From the NCBI GenBank assembly GCA_016712745.1, contig JADJQN010000003.1, positions 992,001 to 1,056,000 on the forward strand: DNA of 64,000 bases, read 5' to 3'. The notes below the pieces were generated by a model. That model did not search any database. It was not told the origin of the DNA and saw only the letters and a program-made list of their open reading frames with translations. Numbering within the stretch: the stretch's first letter is position 1; every line of letters starts with the position of its first letter. The stretch comes from Sandaracinaceae bacterium (lineage in GTDB: Bacteria; Myxococcota_A; Polyangia; Polyangiales; JADJQN01). Below, one piece after another: positions 52,501 through 60,540 of the stretch. Made by a program: the position numbers and the translations under genes.

Positions 52501-53272
52501 CCGCTGCGCGATACGCGGTATCACGCATCAGCTCGGCGCCGTTCAACCAAACCTTGACTGCGCCTCCCGCGCCGAGCCACACGGTCACGTTCTTATCGCG
52601 ATCGGAATGGACCATCGTCTCTGCGTAACCACACACGTTGGCGAAGGGACGAAAGAGTGCGTCGAAATTGATGTAGCCGTAGCGCGAAACTTCCGGATAC
52701 ACGCGCCACGAAACTGGTCGCTCGCGGCCCGGGTAGCGCGCGTCCATATCCACCAGGCCCGTGCGCGGCTCCTCGGGCGGCATCGCGCGGTCGTAACCAT
52801 TCTTCCCTTCGTTATCGAACGAACCGATGACGCGCCATTGGCGGATATAGCCAAGCTCGTTGATGATTTCGCCCGCGCGATCGAGCTCGCCGCGACTCGT
52901 ATGAAGTCGGGCAAGAAGCCCCTGCGCGTAGACGCGAAGCGCACTTGGCAATCGACGATCCCGCGACAGGCTCTGCATTGTCGTAAAGACCAAGCCGGGG
53001 CTTGCGCGATCGGCTGTGCGATAGATATCGAGAACTGCCAAAATTGCGCGCGGTGATCGCGCGTCGTGGACGGCCTCAGTCGCGAGTCGACGAACTTCGT
53101 CGTCGTACGGGTTGCGTGCCCGTGACGTGGCTGATGCCGCGGGCGCCGTCCCGGAGCTGGCTGGCATCCGTTGGGCTTGGACAAGTTCGGGTGAGGGCCG
53201 AAGCGCGCAGAAGAAGACGATCGAGAGGAGGAAACCGAGAACAACTCGGTAGGCAGAGGCCTTCGTAAGCAC
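49544..53272 (-). CDS. Large TPR-DUF3857-transglutaminase protein, exported
   Basis: A 1242-residue exported protein with an N-terminal signal anchor (VVLGFLLSIVFFCALR). Residues about 60-620 contain tetratricopeptide-like helices and a small beta module (GAGGAVKVWLNGAELM). The DUF3857 domain lies around residues 640-830 and the transglutaminase-like domain around 880-1000. The Cys-His-Asp triad is complete: GFGDCKDKASLLYTMM (about 932), VFDHAIAYVPEF (about 977) and LYLDGTAENN (about 990). It could crosslink or cleave proteins or peptides in the periplasm. The start is GTG 53272. The downstream paralogue is coupled by ATGA. Confidence 0.88.
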   Translation of the reverse strand: MLTKASAYRVVLGFLLSIVFFCALRPSPELVQAQRMPASSGTAPAASATSRARNPYDDEVRRLATEAVHDARSPRAILAVLDIYRTADRASPGLVFTTMQSLSRDRRLPSALRVYAQGLLARLHTSRGELDRAGEIINELGYIRQWRVIGSFDNEGKNGYDRAMPPEEPRTGLVDMDARYPGRERPVSWRVYPEVSRYGYINFDALFRPFANVCGYAETMVHSDRDKNVTVWLGAGGAVKVWLNGAELMRDTAYRAADPDRQAQGATLHAGWNRILVKDCIAEGSWGFYMRIGEPDGSPARGLRFDPMALETAGHAASGRLPATPVAPLAGLEARAAGENPNADALADLAHFLALTGADDPAERRAKQLAARAADLEPNIEHLRLAAQLADERAEVMRFANRAIEVAPTDPEAIILHALSVSRGPNPIDALPLIERIPETTRAGLDGAILHAQILNSLNLHEAARAIIEQASARTNNATAFLAEQAVAASFCARRDQAIALRQQLVTVRYDDATSRGALIADALRRGDTQSVLMHVEALRSLAPDNAQTLFTVAEIYDSLGRDEEVLNAYRQALTLAPEDSTTLVAIGRALLRLDQRDAAGDSFRQALVLRPQDADTREILEQLHPQARQDEAFAATSEEILSRRTETHDYPVTVLQHLVVNTVYENGLGSSFNQIAAQVNDADGTRRFRTYSIQFDPESQRVNVRLARVTRRNGQVLQANQSFLQQMGEPWYRIYYNTLAQIVVFPDLEPGDVVELRYRIDDISHRNVFADYYGDLQFLQNGDPQKHMEYVLISPTSREFYFNEPRLVGLQHTRTEQEGRRIDRFVATDVQAIRSEDGMPGMTEVAPYLHVSTYRTWEDVGHWWWGLVHDQLYADDSLRRTVAELVRGAPDTRTKVARIYDWVVTNTRYVGLEFGIHGYLPYRVPQIVQRGFGDCKDKASLLYTMMREAGIDARIALVRTRRNGSINDLPASLAVFDHAIAYVPEFDLYLDGTAENNGTMELPTQDQGVTVLVVGPTSAELRRTPVLDSSLSHRDRRLTVRLSADGAAEIDGEEEVRGADAPGYRATYQAEGTREDRFERSLAGLFPGADLQEQHFSNLERREEPVRYSYRLRVPQLAQRDGGALRLAPSVMNDLQRSLARTLQRHYPLDIGGLSSYNETRTVRLPAGMQVATLPEGGEAVSDFGRLRMTVAREGRDIVVRTEFALLRDRISPAEYPAFRQWVERGDTILRQRISLQGGAQ

Positions 53273-53438
53273 GCGATCCTTTCAACCGCCATCACGAGAT
53301 GCCGGAAACACCGTAAAAAGCACGATGGGGCCCGAGCCTAACGACCCCTTCTAAGCTCGACAAGTTCGACACACATCTTGTTCCCAGCTTGGACGCGAAA
53401 AGGGGCGCTTTGATCCGCTGCTGGTATAGTCCGCCACC

Positions 53439-54329
53439 ATGGTTCGCGGCCTGATCCGGACGATGCGCCCACATCAGTGGGTCAAAAACCTCTTCGTCCT
53501 GGCGCCTTTGGTGTTCGCCAAAGAGCTCTTTGCGTGGCCAATGATGCTGCGTAGCTTGATCGGCTTCGCGTCATTCTCCCTTTTGGCAAGCGCGGTCTAC
53601 ATCCTGAACGACCTGATGGACGTGGAAGCCGATCGTAACCATCCCGTAAAAAAATCCCGTCCGATCGCGAGCGGTGTCGTGAGTTAGGATGCGGTCAAGG
53701 GCGCTTTTGTAGCGCTCGTCTTAGGCTCGCTCTCGGCCGCGTTCTTCTTGAATCTGCAGTTCTTCGTGTGCGCGACGGCGTATCTGGTCTTGAACCTGCT
53801 TTATAGCGTGCGCCTCAAACGCATTGCCTACGTCGATATGCTGTGCATCGCGCTTGGATTTGAGTTGCGCGTACTCTCGGGTTCTTTTGCGGCGCAGGTA
53901 CCTGCCAGTACCTATCTGCTCGTGGTCACCTTCTTGCTCGCGGCATTTCTCGGAATGGGCAAGCGCATGCACGAGCTCTCGCAGAGCGAAGAAGCCCACC
54001 TGCAACGGGCATCGTTGAAGGCGTACGACAAGCGCACGCTCACGATTCTCCTCTACGTCGCTGCCTTTGCAACGACAGGCACATATGCCGCGTACACATT
54101 CGATCCGAGTACGCGCGCAGCGTTTCACACGGCCTACTTACCTCTCACGACGCTCTTCACGCTCTTTGGCGTGCTGCGCTTCTTGCACTTGGTTCGCGGG
54201 CGGCCGCACGCCGAGAGTCCAACCGAAGAAATGCTCCGGGATAAGCCATTTTTGCTGAATCTCGCTCTGTGGGCGCTCACGATTTTTGTCATCATCTACG
54301 TTGCACATTCACCGCTAAGGGCCGCCTAA
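53439..54329 (+). pseudogene. UbiA-family prenyltransferase (DPPR synthase-like), interrupted by in-frame TAG
   Basis: One frame of 297 codons with a single amber codon at 53685-53687. The protein would be a membrane prenyltransferase of the decaprenyl-phosphate phosphoribosyltransferase (Rv3806c-like) type: RPHQWVKNLFVLAPLVFA at the start, the first Asp-rich motif NDLMDVEADRNHPVKKSRPIASG immediately before the stop, and YSVRLKRIAYVDMLCIALGFELRVLSG after it. About nine membrane segments are expected. Reading continues in the same frame past the TAG without other stops (DAVKGAFVALVLGSLSAAFF). Either a nonsense mutation, a sequencing error, or read-through. Confidence 0.8.
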
Positions 54330-54330
54330 C

Positions 54331-55098
54331 ATGAAAATCGATGGATCATCGGCGCTGGTTACGGGAGGCGCTTCGGGCCTCGGTGAGGCGACGGTGCGCG
54401 CCCTTTGTGAGCGAGGCGCGCGCGTTGTCATTGTCGATCGAGATGCGCAAAAAGGTGAGGCTCTCGCCAAAGAGCTGCACGGACGCGCGAGCTTCGTCGC
54501 TGCAGATGTTACGGACCCCGCTCAGATTGCCGAGGCTGTGGCTGCGGCCGTTGCGCTTGCTCCGTTACGAATCGCCGTGGGATGCGCAGGGGTTGGTTGG
54601 GCCGCGCGCACGCTCAACAAGGAAGGCGCGCCACATGACCTTGAGCTCTTCAAGACGGTCGTGGGCATCAACCTCGTGGGCATGTTCAACGTGGTTCGTC
54701 TCTCTGCCGCGGCGATGTCCAAGAACACGCCTAACGACGGCGGCGAACGCGGCGTGATCATCAACACGGCATCCATCGCTGCCTACGATGGACAGATCGG
54801 GCAGGCCGCATACGCAGCGTCCAAGGCGGCGGTTGTAGGGATGACGCTGCCCGTTGCGCGCGATCTATCGCCGGTTGGCATTCGCGTCATGACCATTGCG
54901 CCTGGCACGTTCGATACGCCGATGCTGGCAATGTTGCCCGAGGCCGCACGTGAAGCGCTCGCGCAGGGCATTCCCTTTCCACGGCGCCTTGGTCGGCCCG
55001 AAGATTACGCGGCCCTGGTCGAGCATATCGTCGAAAACGCCTATTTGAACGGGGAAACGATCCGGCTCGATGGGGCACTGCGCATGGGGCCCAAGTAG
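54331..55098 (+). CDS. Short-chain dehydrogenase, 3-hydroxyacyl-CoA dehydrogenase type 2-like
   Basis: A 255-residue NAD-dependent SDR. Cofactor motif TGGASGLGEATVRAL at residues 11-25, NAD-selecting Asp in VVIVDRD, NAG-equivalent region VGCAGVGWA, catalytic Ser in INTASIAAYDG and the catalytic YAASKAAV. The sequence GTFDTPMLAMLPEAAREALAQGIPFPRRLGRPEDYAALVEHI is typical of the HSD17B10-like group, which oxidises 3-hydroxyacyl-CoA or related substrates in fatty-acid or branched-chain breakdown. It begins one base after the stop of the interrupted prenyltransferase gene, so it is likely cotranscribed. Confidence 0.88.
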   Translation: MKIDGSSALVTGGASGLGEATVRALCERGARVVIVDRDAQKGEALAKELHGRASFVAADVTDPAQIAEAVAAAVALAPLRIAVGCAGVGWAARTLNKEGAPHDLELFKTVVGINLVGMFNVVRLSAAAMSKNTPNDGGERGVIINTASIAAYDGQIGQAAYAASKAAVVGMTLPVARDLSPVGIRVMTIAPGTFDTPMLAMLPEAAREALAQGIPFPRRLGRPEDYAALVEHIVENAYLNGETIRLDGALRMGPK

Positions 55099-55122
55099 TT
55101 CGTCTGCCAAAAGGAAGCGTCG

Positions 55123-56187
55123 CTATTCGGACGCTTGTGGCACGTAACCGGCAAACACGAGCACGATAGTTGCGCGATCGGCTGAGCCTGCGGATGCGCC
55201 GTCGGTCGGAGAGCTCACAGTGACGCGTGTCCGGGGCACTCCGTGCTGCACGAGCGTTGCAACGAGCGCGTCGATCGAGCGTCGCGTGCTTGCAGCTGCG
55301 CTCTGTGATCGCGTCTCGATGAGGATTGGACCATTCGCGAACGCATTGGCCAAATCGCATAGGCGACTCATCACACGCGCGTCCATAGTCGCCGGAGCGA
55401 CGATCATTCCACGCGGCGTGCTTGTGATAGGTAAGTTGTATTCACGCGCCGACCGTTCAAACGATGCAATCACCTCACGCGTGGCGGCGGGGGTGGTTGC
55501 GCGAGCTTGGCCTAATGCACGCTCGGCGAGTACGCGCGCTTCGGATGCCGCGTTCACTCGGCTTGGGCCGGTAGGTTGTACGTGTTCAAAGCGTTCGATT
55601 GCGGCGCTCGCTGCATCGACGGAATCCTGAGGCGCTCCCAGTGCTATCGCGACTGCCAGATCCAAACGTGCACGACGCACGAGGGCCGCGCTCTCACCGG
55701 AAGTGCTTTCACGGCTCGCGCTTACGAGATTGCGGCGGCGCGGTTCGTCGTGCTCCGCTTGAGCAAGGGCGCGCGCAAGTTCTTCGCGCGCAGTGCGTGC
55801 TGCCGCGAGTCGAGCGCTTTCCTGCTCGATTTGCAGCCTTTCCTGCTCGTTTCGTGCGCTCTGTGCATCGAGCTCGTTTGTTTCGTGTTCCAGCCTGAGG
55901 CGCTCTTCATCGGCCTCGGCGCGATCGGCTTCAGCTGTCGCAGCGGCGAGCAAAAGGCGAGCGCGCGTTTCTTCGTCCGCCGCCGCCTCGGGATTCTCCG
56001 CGCGTTCGAAGGCGTGTGCGGCGGCGTGCGCGCGCTCCGCTTGCAGAACGAGATCCGGCGCGTGCACGCGTGCGCGTTGTACCTCGGGCGAGGCTAGCGT
56101 TTCGCGCAGCATCGACGAGCGAGCCGACTCCGATGCGCCGCAACCGACGACACTGAGGAGGCACAATCCAGTAAGCGAGCGCAGCAT
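55123..56187 (-). CDS. DUF4398-like coiled-coil lipoprotein with OmpA-like C-terminus
   Basis: A 354-residue lipoprotein; the signal peptide ends in LSVVGC. Residues 30-160 form a long coiled coil rich in Ala, Glu and Arg, starting with a DUF4398-like pattern (SPEVQRARVHAPDLVLQAERAHAAAHAFERA). The C-terminal 100 residues, with ILIETRSQSAAASTRRSIDALVATLVQHGV, resemble a degenerate OmpA-type peptidoglycan-binding domain. Its ATG overlaps the stop of the gene before it (TAATG), implying coupling. It is probably an envelope spacer or anchor protein. Confidence 0.7.
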   Translation of the reverse strand: MLRSLTGLCLLSVVGCGASESARSSMLRETLASPEVQRARVHAPDLVLQAERAHAAAHAFERAENPEAAADEETRARLLLAAATAEADRAEADEERLRLEHETNELDAQSARNEQERLQIEQESARLAAARTAREELARALAQAEHDEPRRRNLVSASRESTSGESAALVRRARLDLAVAIALGAPQDSVDAASAAIERFEHVQPTGPSRVNAASEARVLAERALGQARATTPAATREVIASFERSAREYNLPITSTPRGMIVAPATMDARVMSRLCDLANAFANGPILIETRSQSAAASTRRSIDALVATLVQHGVPRTRVTVSSPTDGASAGSADRATIVLVFAGYVPQASE

Positions 56188-56630
56188 TAAGGTTCGCTCC
56201 CCCGCAGGCGTTCGTGATCCGCGCGGGCCGCGGCGAGCGCACTCTGCGAAGCAAGCGCGCGCGCCTGAGCCTCCGCACGCGTGCGCGTTGCTGCCGCGAG
56301 CGCGGTCAGGGCGCGGGCACGAGCTGCTTGTCGTTCGGCCACGAGTAGCGCGGCTTGGGCGATATGAAGCGCACGGGCTGCTTTGCTCGCGTCGCCCGTC
56401 AACGCTGCAACGCGCGCGGCGCGCACGGCCTGAGTCGCGTGGTCGGCTGCTCCCCGCGAATCTTCGGCGCCGCCTTCGCGCGCGATCTCCGCGAGGCGCA
56501 TCTCGATAGCGACAAACTCCCCTTCGTCGATCGGCTGGGCTTGCGCCGCTTGCGGGTCATCGGCTTGGGCGCGCGGAGCCGAGAGGCAGATCACGCACAT
56601 TGTGAGGGGGAAAAGTAGCCAAAACCTCAT
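56187..56630 (-). CDS. Small exported coiled-coil protein
   Basis: A 147-residue exported protein. From ATG 56630, MRFWLLFPLTMCVICLSAPRA is a typical signal peptide. The mature part is almost entirely alpha-helical and Ala/Arg/Glu-rich (IEMRLAEIAREGG, VRAARVAALTGDASKAARALHIAQ), like the coiled coil of the next gene. The two genes are coupled and probably form one envelope unit. The 92 bp between this start and the divergent operon at 56722 must hold both promoters. Confidence 0.65.
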   Translation of the reverse strand: MRFWLLFPLTMCVICLSAPRAQADDPQAAQAQPIDEGEFVAIEMRLAEIAREGGAEDSRGAADHATQAVRAARVAALTGDASKAARALHIAQAALLVAERQAARARALTALAAATRTRAEAQARALASQSALAAARADHERLRGSEP

Positions 56631-56721
56631 AGCCTCCGCACTCAACCACGAGCTTTCGGTTCTGTCATCAGAACTGCCGAAAAGCGTTGCCGTTCGCCCG
56701 CCGACTGCCTACCGTCGCTCT

Positions 56722-58230
56722 GTGCTCGAACGCGTAGCGTTGAATCAGACCCGATTTCGAACGCCTGGGCTTACGCCCGATGCACGGGGCGTAGTGCTCG
56801 GACAGCGCGGCCTCCTGCTCTTTTCGTCGCTTGATCGTGCCGTTGCATTTTTGCGGGCCTACAGCCACGCGGCGACACTCGATGAGCTGGTTCACAGCCT
56901 GCAGATCACCCAGCTCGTTACATCGCTCAAAACACGAGAGGTAGCGATCTCATTCGTTGCGGAATCGACCCAACGCATGGACCGGATTGCCGGCATCGCA
57001 CGCCTGGCGAGCGGCCTTATTTTTACGGGTACGTCAAAGCACTTTGTGAAGTACCGCGATGCAGGCTCGCCGCTTGGTTACGACGTAAGCGCAAGCTCAC
57101 AAGACGCAAGCGACATGGTTCTTTATCACGACGCGTTCGAGCAATCGTACAAAGCGGACCGTACAATCCCGCTTCGCGATTTGATTCTGCGTCTCTCGGT
57201 GGAAGCTGCTCCGCGCGCGGCACATGGCGAAGCGTCGTCGCTTATTGTCACCGCTGAGATGGGCATTGCACCGGCGGTCGTTCGCCATCTTGCGCGTGCC
57301 GGCGTGGACGGGCTCGTGTCCTACGTCGAGTGGGCGCAGGATTCCGCGTTTGACGACGCTCCGCGACGCTTGCAGTTGTTCGCGCTTGCAGATGCTCATC
57401 CGCGCTTTATCTCGCTACTCTCCTCGCTGCCGGGTGTGCGCGTCTTCGTCCCAGTAACTGCCAATGTGGCGGTTGAGCTAGGGCATCGACATCCGGTCGC
57501 CTTGGATTCGTGCGCCAGTCTCTTCGATGCACAGAGCTTAGTTCTTTTTCGCACGGGTGGTGTCGACATCGTTTCGCCGCGCCCGTCCGCAGTTCCGTTA
57601 CGTAGCTTGGTAAAGCTCGAGGCGAGCGCGTTGCCGCGAGTCCCCGACAGCGTGATGTCTTCCCGTACGGACTTGGAGACGTTTACGGTTCCTCTGCGCT
57701 TGCGACCGAGCGGTGAGCCTTGGCGCAATGTCACAGCGACCGTAGTGCCGATGGCCATGCGCGAGTGGCTACTCAAGATTCTCTATCTTTTGCCCGCTGA
57801 CATCCTGCACGCGCTACGCGTTGCCAGCACTGATTCGAAAATCTTCGTTTTGTCGCCACGCGGAATTGAGGGAGTTCCTCTTGGCACCTTCTTCACAGAA
57901 TTTGCGACTCGCATTCACGTGCCGGCCGGGTGGGCAATCGAGCCTGCGCTTTCGCCTGAGGTACTGGTACCCCTGCTCTCTTTGCCAGCTAACAGTCATG
58001 CGTTTTTTGATCTTGAAACGAGCGCACTGGACGTTGTCGACGACAGCGCCTTTGGCCCGATCACGCGTTTGGCTCTTTCGGCGATTCACATCGACATAGA
58101 GAACGCCGAGCCATGGCAAAGCGGAGACAGTCAATCCCCGGAGCTCTCATACGGCGATCGCACTTCGTTGCCGCTTTGGGGCGTGCCCGGCAAGACTGAT
58201 GACGCGGACGCGAAAGACAATGAACCATGA
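56722..58230 (+). CDS. Unrecognised protein X, first gene of the MoxR-vWA operon
   Basis: A 502-residue soluble protein with no domain I recognise. No signal peptide or membrane segment. The composition is alpha/beta with several regular strands (GVVLGQRGLLLFSSLDRAVAF near residue 25, GLIFTGTSKHFVKYRDAG, SLIVTAEMGIAPAVVRHLARAGV). A low-scoring C-terminus rich in Asp and Ser ends it. GTG 56722 is used; an earlier GTG at 56602 would overlap the divergent gene by 29 codons. The gene overlaps the next by ATGA, so it belongs to the same operon as the AAA+ ATPase and likely acts with it as adaptor or substrate-recognition part (inference). Confidence 0.65.
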   Translation: MLERVALNQTRFRTPGLTPDARGVVLGQRGLLLFSSLDRAVAFLRAYSHAATLDELVHSLQITQLVTSLKTREVAISFVAESTQRMDRIAGIARLASGLIFTGTSKHFVKYRDAGSPLGYDVSASSQDASDMVLYHDAFEQSYKADRTIPLRDLILRLSVEAAPRAAHGEASSLIVTAEMGIAPAVVRHLARAGVDGLVSYVEWAQDSAFDDAPRRLQLFALADAHPRFISLLSSLPGVRVFVPVTANVAVELGHRHPVALDSCASLFDAQSLVLFRTGGVDIVSPRPSAVPLRSLVKLEASALPRVPDSVMSSRTDLETFTVPLRLRPSGEPWRNVTATVVPMAMREWLLKILYLLPADILHALRVASTDSKIFVLSPRGIEGVPLGTFFTEFATRIHVPAGWAIEPALSPEVLVPLLSLPANSHAFFDLETSALDVVDDSAFGPITRLALSAIHIDIENAEPWQSGDSQSPELSYGDRTSLPLWGVPGKTDDADAKDNEP

Positions 58231-59345
58231 GCGACGCGCGCAAGCTGCAGGCGACGTACGAGCGCTTTGTCGCGCAGTTCATGGTGCCTCTTCTCGGCGG
58301 GCACGTAGTGCATGTGGAGAGACCCATTGGCCCGGGCGTTATGCCCCACTTTGCGCTCGCAACGCTGAGCGACACCGCGCTCGAGTCTGCCCTTTCGAGC
58401 GCGCTCGAAGTGCGCCGCGCCGAGTTCGCGCCGCGTATCGCCGTCACATCGATGGATCGCGACGCGCTGGCGCTGGCAGTGTCGGGCTACAACTTAGCGG
58501 CCCTCGCCGATAGCTCGCTCTCGACATGGCCAGCCACTCGCGCGCGGCCCGTCATCGCTACTTGGATCCACACGCTCAATGACAGTGTGTCCTTACCGAG
58601 AACGGAAGCTGCCGCCGTGGTGCGACACCTCGTTGTTGAACGCGTGCTTACACTCTGGCGCCGCGACGTGGTGATGAGCAACTGGGGAACGACACAGGAG
58701 TTTCGCGGACGCAAGGCACCCCGCACGCCTACGCTGCCGCCCGTCGCATTCGAAAGGGTAGAAACGCGTGTGTCGTTGTTTGAGGTGCTCGACGCGCTTC
58801 CCGTAGAGCTTGCGATCGGCGACGAGCTACAACGTTATCTTGCCTCGTCGCCGATCACCGAGATCCTCCACTGGAAGAAACGCGGCGCCATTTCTATGAG
58901 CGTCGCGTCACTCGGAGTGCTTAGCTCGGTTCGTATCCGCAGCGCCATCGCCCGCGAGCTTGCGCGCGCGCCAATGTCCGAGCTCGGTCCCGTCTTGTGG
59001 GCGGCGCTCGCCAAAGCACACCAAGGCGGCGCAAACAATCTCGCGCCACTGGTTGCGCTCATCGTCAAGACCCAGCTTGTGTCTATCTTGAGCGGGCAAA
59101 CTCTCGACGCAGTTACAACGCCGGAAGGCGCGCGGTTCTGGGCGGTTTTTCCACTGCTCTGCAGTGCGCGCGAGGGCGAGGGACGGATCTTGGAGCTCTC
59201 AACGCGCGACACCGCGAACGTTGCTGCCTTTGCGGCGCGCCTTTCCCGCGAGTTGCCGCGCGCCGTTTACGATGATGTCCGTTCGGTCATCGCACAATCC
59301 TTGTCGAAGCCTTTGTCGCACACGTTGTTGGAGATCCAATCATGA
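58227..59345 (+). CDS. Unrecognised protein Y, second gene of the MoxR-vWA operon
   Basis: A 372-residue soluble protein. The first 40 residues (LQATYERFVAQFMVPLLGGHVV) look helical; the middle has a WHTLND / RRDVVMSNWGTTQEFRG region; the C-terminal third is helical (VRIRSAIARELARAPMSELGPVLWAALAKAHQGG). No known domain was seen. It overlaps its neighbours by four bases at both ends. The tight packing with the MoxR-type ATPase suggests a stoichiometric partner. It is not a paralogue of protein X in any obvious way. Confidence 0.65.
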   Translation: MSDARKLQATYERFVAQFMVPLLGGHVVHVERPIGPGVMPHFALATLSDTALESALSSALEVRRAEFAPRIAVTSMDRDALALAVSGYNLAALADSSLSTWPATRARPVIATWIHTLNDSVSLPRTEAAAVVRHLVVERVLTLWRRDVVMSNWGTTQEFRGRKAPRTPTLPPVAFERVETRVSLFEVLDALPVELAIGDELQRYLASSPITEILHWKKRGAISMSVASLGVLSSVRIRSAIARELARAPMSELGPVLWAALAKAHQGGANNLAPLVALIVKTQLVSILSGQTLDAVTTPEGARFWAVFPLLCSAREGEGRILELSTRDTANVAAFAARLSRELPRAVYDDVRSVIAQSLSKPLSHTLLEIQS

Positions 59346-60514
59346 GTCCTGCGTCGAACCAAATCGGAGTGCGCCTTCAGGCGGTTGCCCGCACGCTAGA
59401 AGACTACTTCCTCGGCAAGAGCGAAGTGATACGCCTCATGCTGATAGCCGCGCTCGCCGGGGAGCACGTTCTTATCGTTGGCCCACCTGGCACCGCAAAG
59501 AGCGCGCTCATTCGAATGTTCGCCAAGCTGATCGACTCGAAGTACTTCGAATATCTGCTCACCCGCTTCACGGAACCGAACGAGATCTTCGGACCGATCG
59601 ACATCACGGCATTCCGTGAAGGCAACTACCGACGTCGCACCGAAGGAATGCTTCCCGAAGCTGAAATCCTCTTTCTCGACGAGGTGTTCAAAGCCAATAG
59701 CGCAATCTTGAACTCGCTCTTGGGCGTGCTGAACGAACGTGTCTTTACCTCGGGATCCACCGTGCATCGCGTGCCTCTCTTGAGCGCGTTCGCCGCCAGC
59801 AACGAGTTGCCCAATGACGATGACTTGCTCGCAGTCTTCGATCGCTTCTTGATACGCGTGCATTCCGACAATCTCGACAGCTATCACTTCGGAGATCTTC
59901 TGCTACGCGGCGTGAAGAACGAAGTACTCAAGCTATCGGGCGGAGACGGAGGGCTGAAGCCGCTGATTTCAAGCAAAGATCTCCATGAGATCCACCGCAC
60001 CTTTGGCGAGCGGATGAACTTCTCCGAAGCGTTCTTGGCCGAGTACAAAGGACTCGTTTTTCAGCTGCGCGCTGAAGGCGTTTCACTTTCCGATCGTCGT
60101 GCGATCAAACTCCTCAAGCTCTTTTCGGCAAGCGCTTTACTCGACGGGCGCGCGACCCCTCACGCCGGCGACTTTTTCATTCTGCGCCACATCTGGAACA
60201 ACCTGGACCAGGCCGATATTTTGGACGGCATCGTCGGACCTGTCGTCGAAGCGTTCTATCGCGACAACCCTGAGCAGCGAAGGTCCGGCGCAGCTGAAGT
60301 GGGCATGGAAGCGTTGGTCGAGGAGATCAACCGCATTCGCGACCTTCTCACCGGTGAACGCGTCCTAAGTGACATCCAACTCTTTAGCCAGTTGAAGGCC
60401 CTCAACGAGATCAAGGCGGCACTTCAAGCAGTGGGCACGAGTCCCGCCAAGGAAGCCCTTGCGCGCGTCGATCAACTTCTTGGTCACGTCTTTCAAAGCG
60501 GCAAGTTCGCCTAA
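59342..60514 (+). CDS. MoxR/RavA-type AAA+ ATPase
   Basis: A 390-residue MoxR-family AAA+ ATPase. Walker A GPPGTAKS at residues 47-54, RFTEPNEIFGPIDI (the MoxR-specific segment after Walker A), Walker B ILFLDEVFKAN at 109-119, sensor 1 FAASNELP, and the arginine-finger region AVFDRFLIRV near residue 158. The lid domain follows; the C-terminal 100 residues are a coiled region that differs from RavA's LARA domain. MoxR proteins work as chaperone-like motors together with a vWA protein; that partner is encoded next. Overlaps the previous gene by ATGA; the next gene starts 26 bp later. Confidence 0.93.
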   Translation: MSPASNQIGVRLQAVARTLEDYFLGKSEVIRLMLIAALAGEHVLIVGPPGTAKSALIRMFAKLIDSKYFEYLLTRFTEPNEIFGPIDITAFREGNYRRRTEGMLPEAEILFLDEVFKANSAILNSLLGVLNERVFTSGSTVHRVPLLSAFAASNELPNDDDLLAVFDRFLIRVHSDNLDSYHFGDLLLRGVKNEVLKLSGGDGGLKPLISSKDLHEIHRTFGERMNFSEAFLAEYKGLVFQLRAEGVSLSDRRAIKLLKLFSASALLDGRATPHAGDFFILRHIWNNLDQADILDGIVGPVVEAFYRDNPEQRRSGAAEVGMEALVEEINRIRDLLTGERVLSDIQLFSQLKALNEIKAALQAVGTSPAKEALARVDQLLGHVFQSGKFA

Positions 60515-60540
60515 GCCACGCACGAACGCGAGCAACCACG

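Noticed and set aside
53685..53687. Pyrrolysine or other recoding of the TAG codon.
   Set aside because: No tRNA-Pyl or recoding signal is seen; mutation or sequencing error is the simpler reading.
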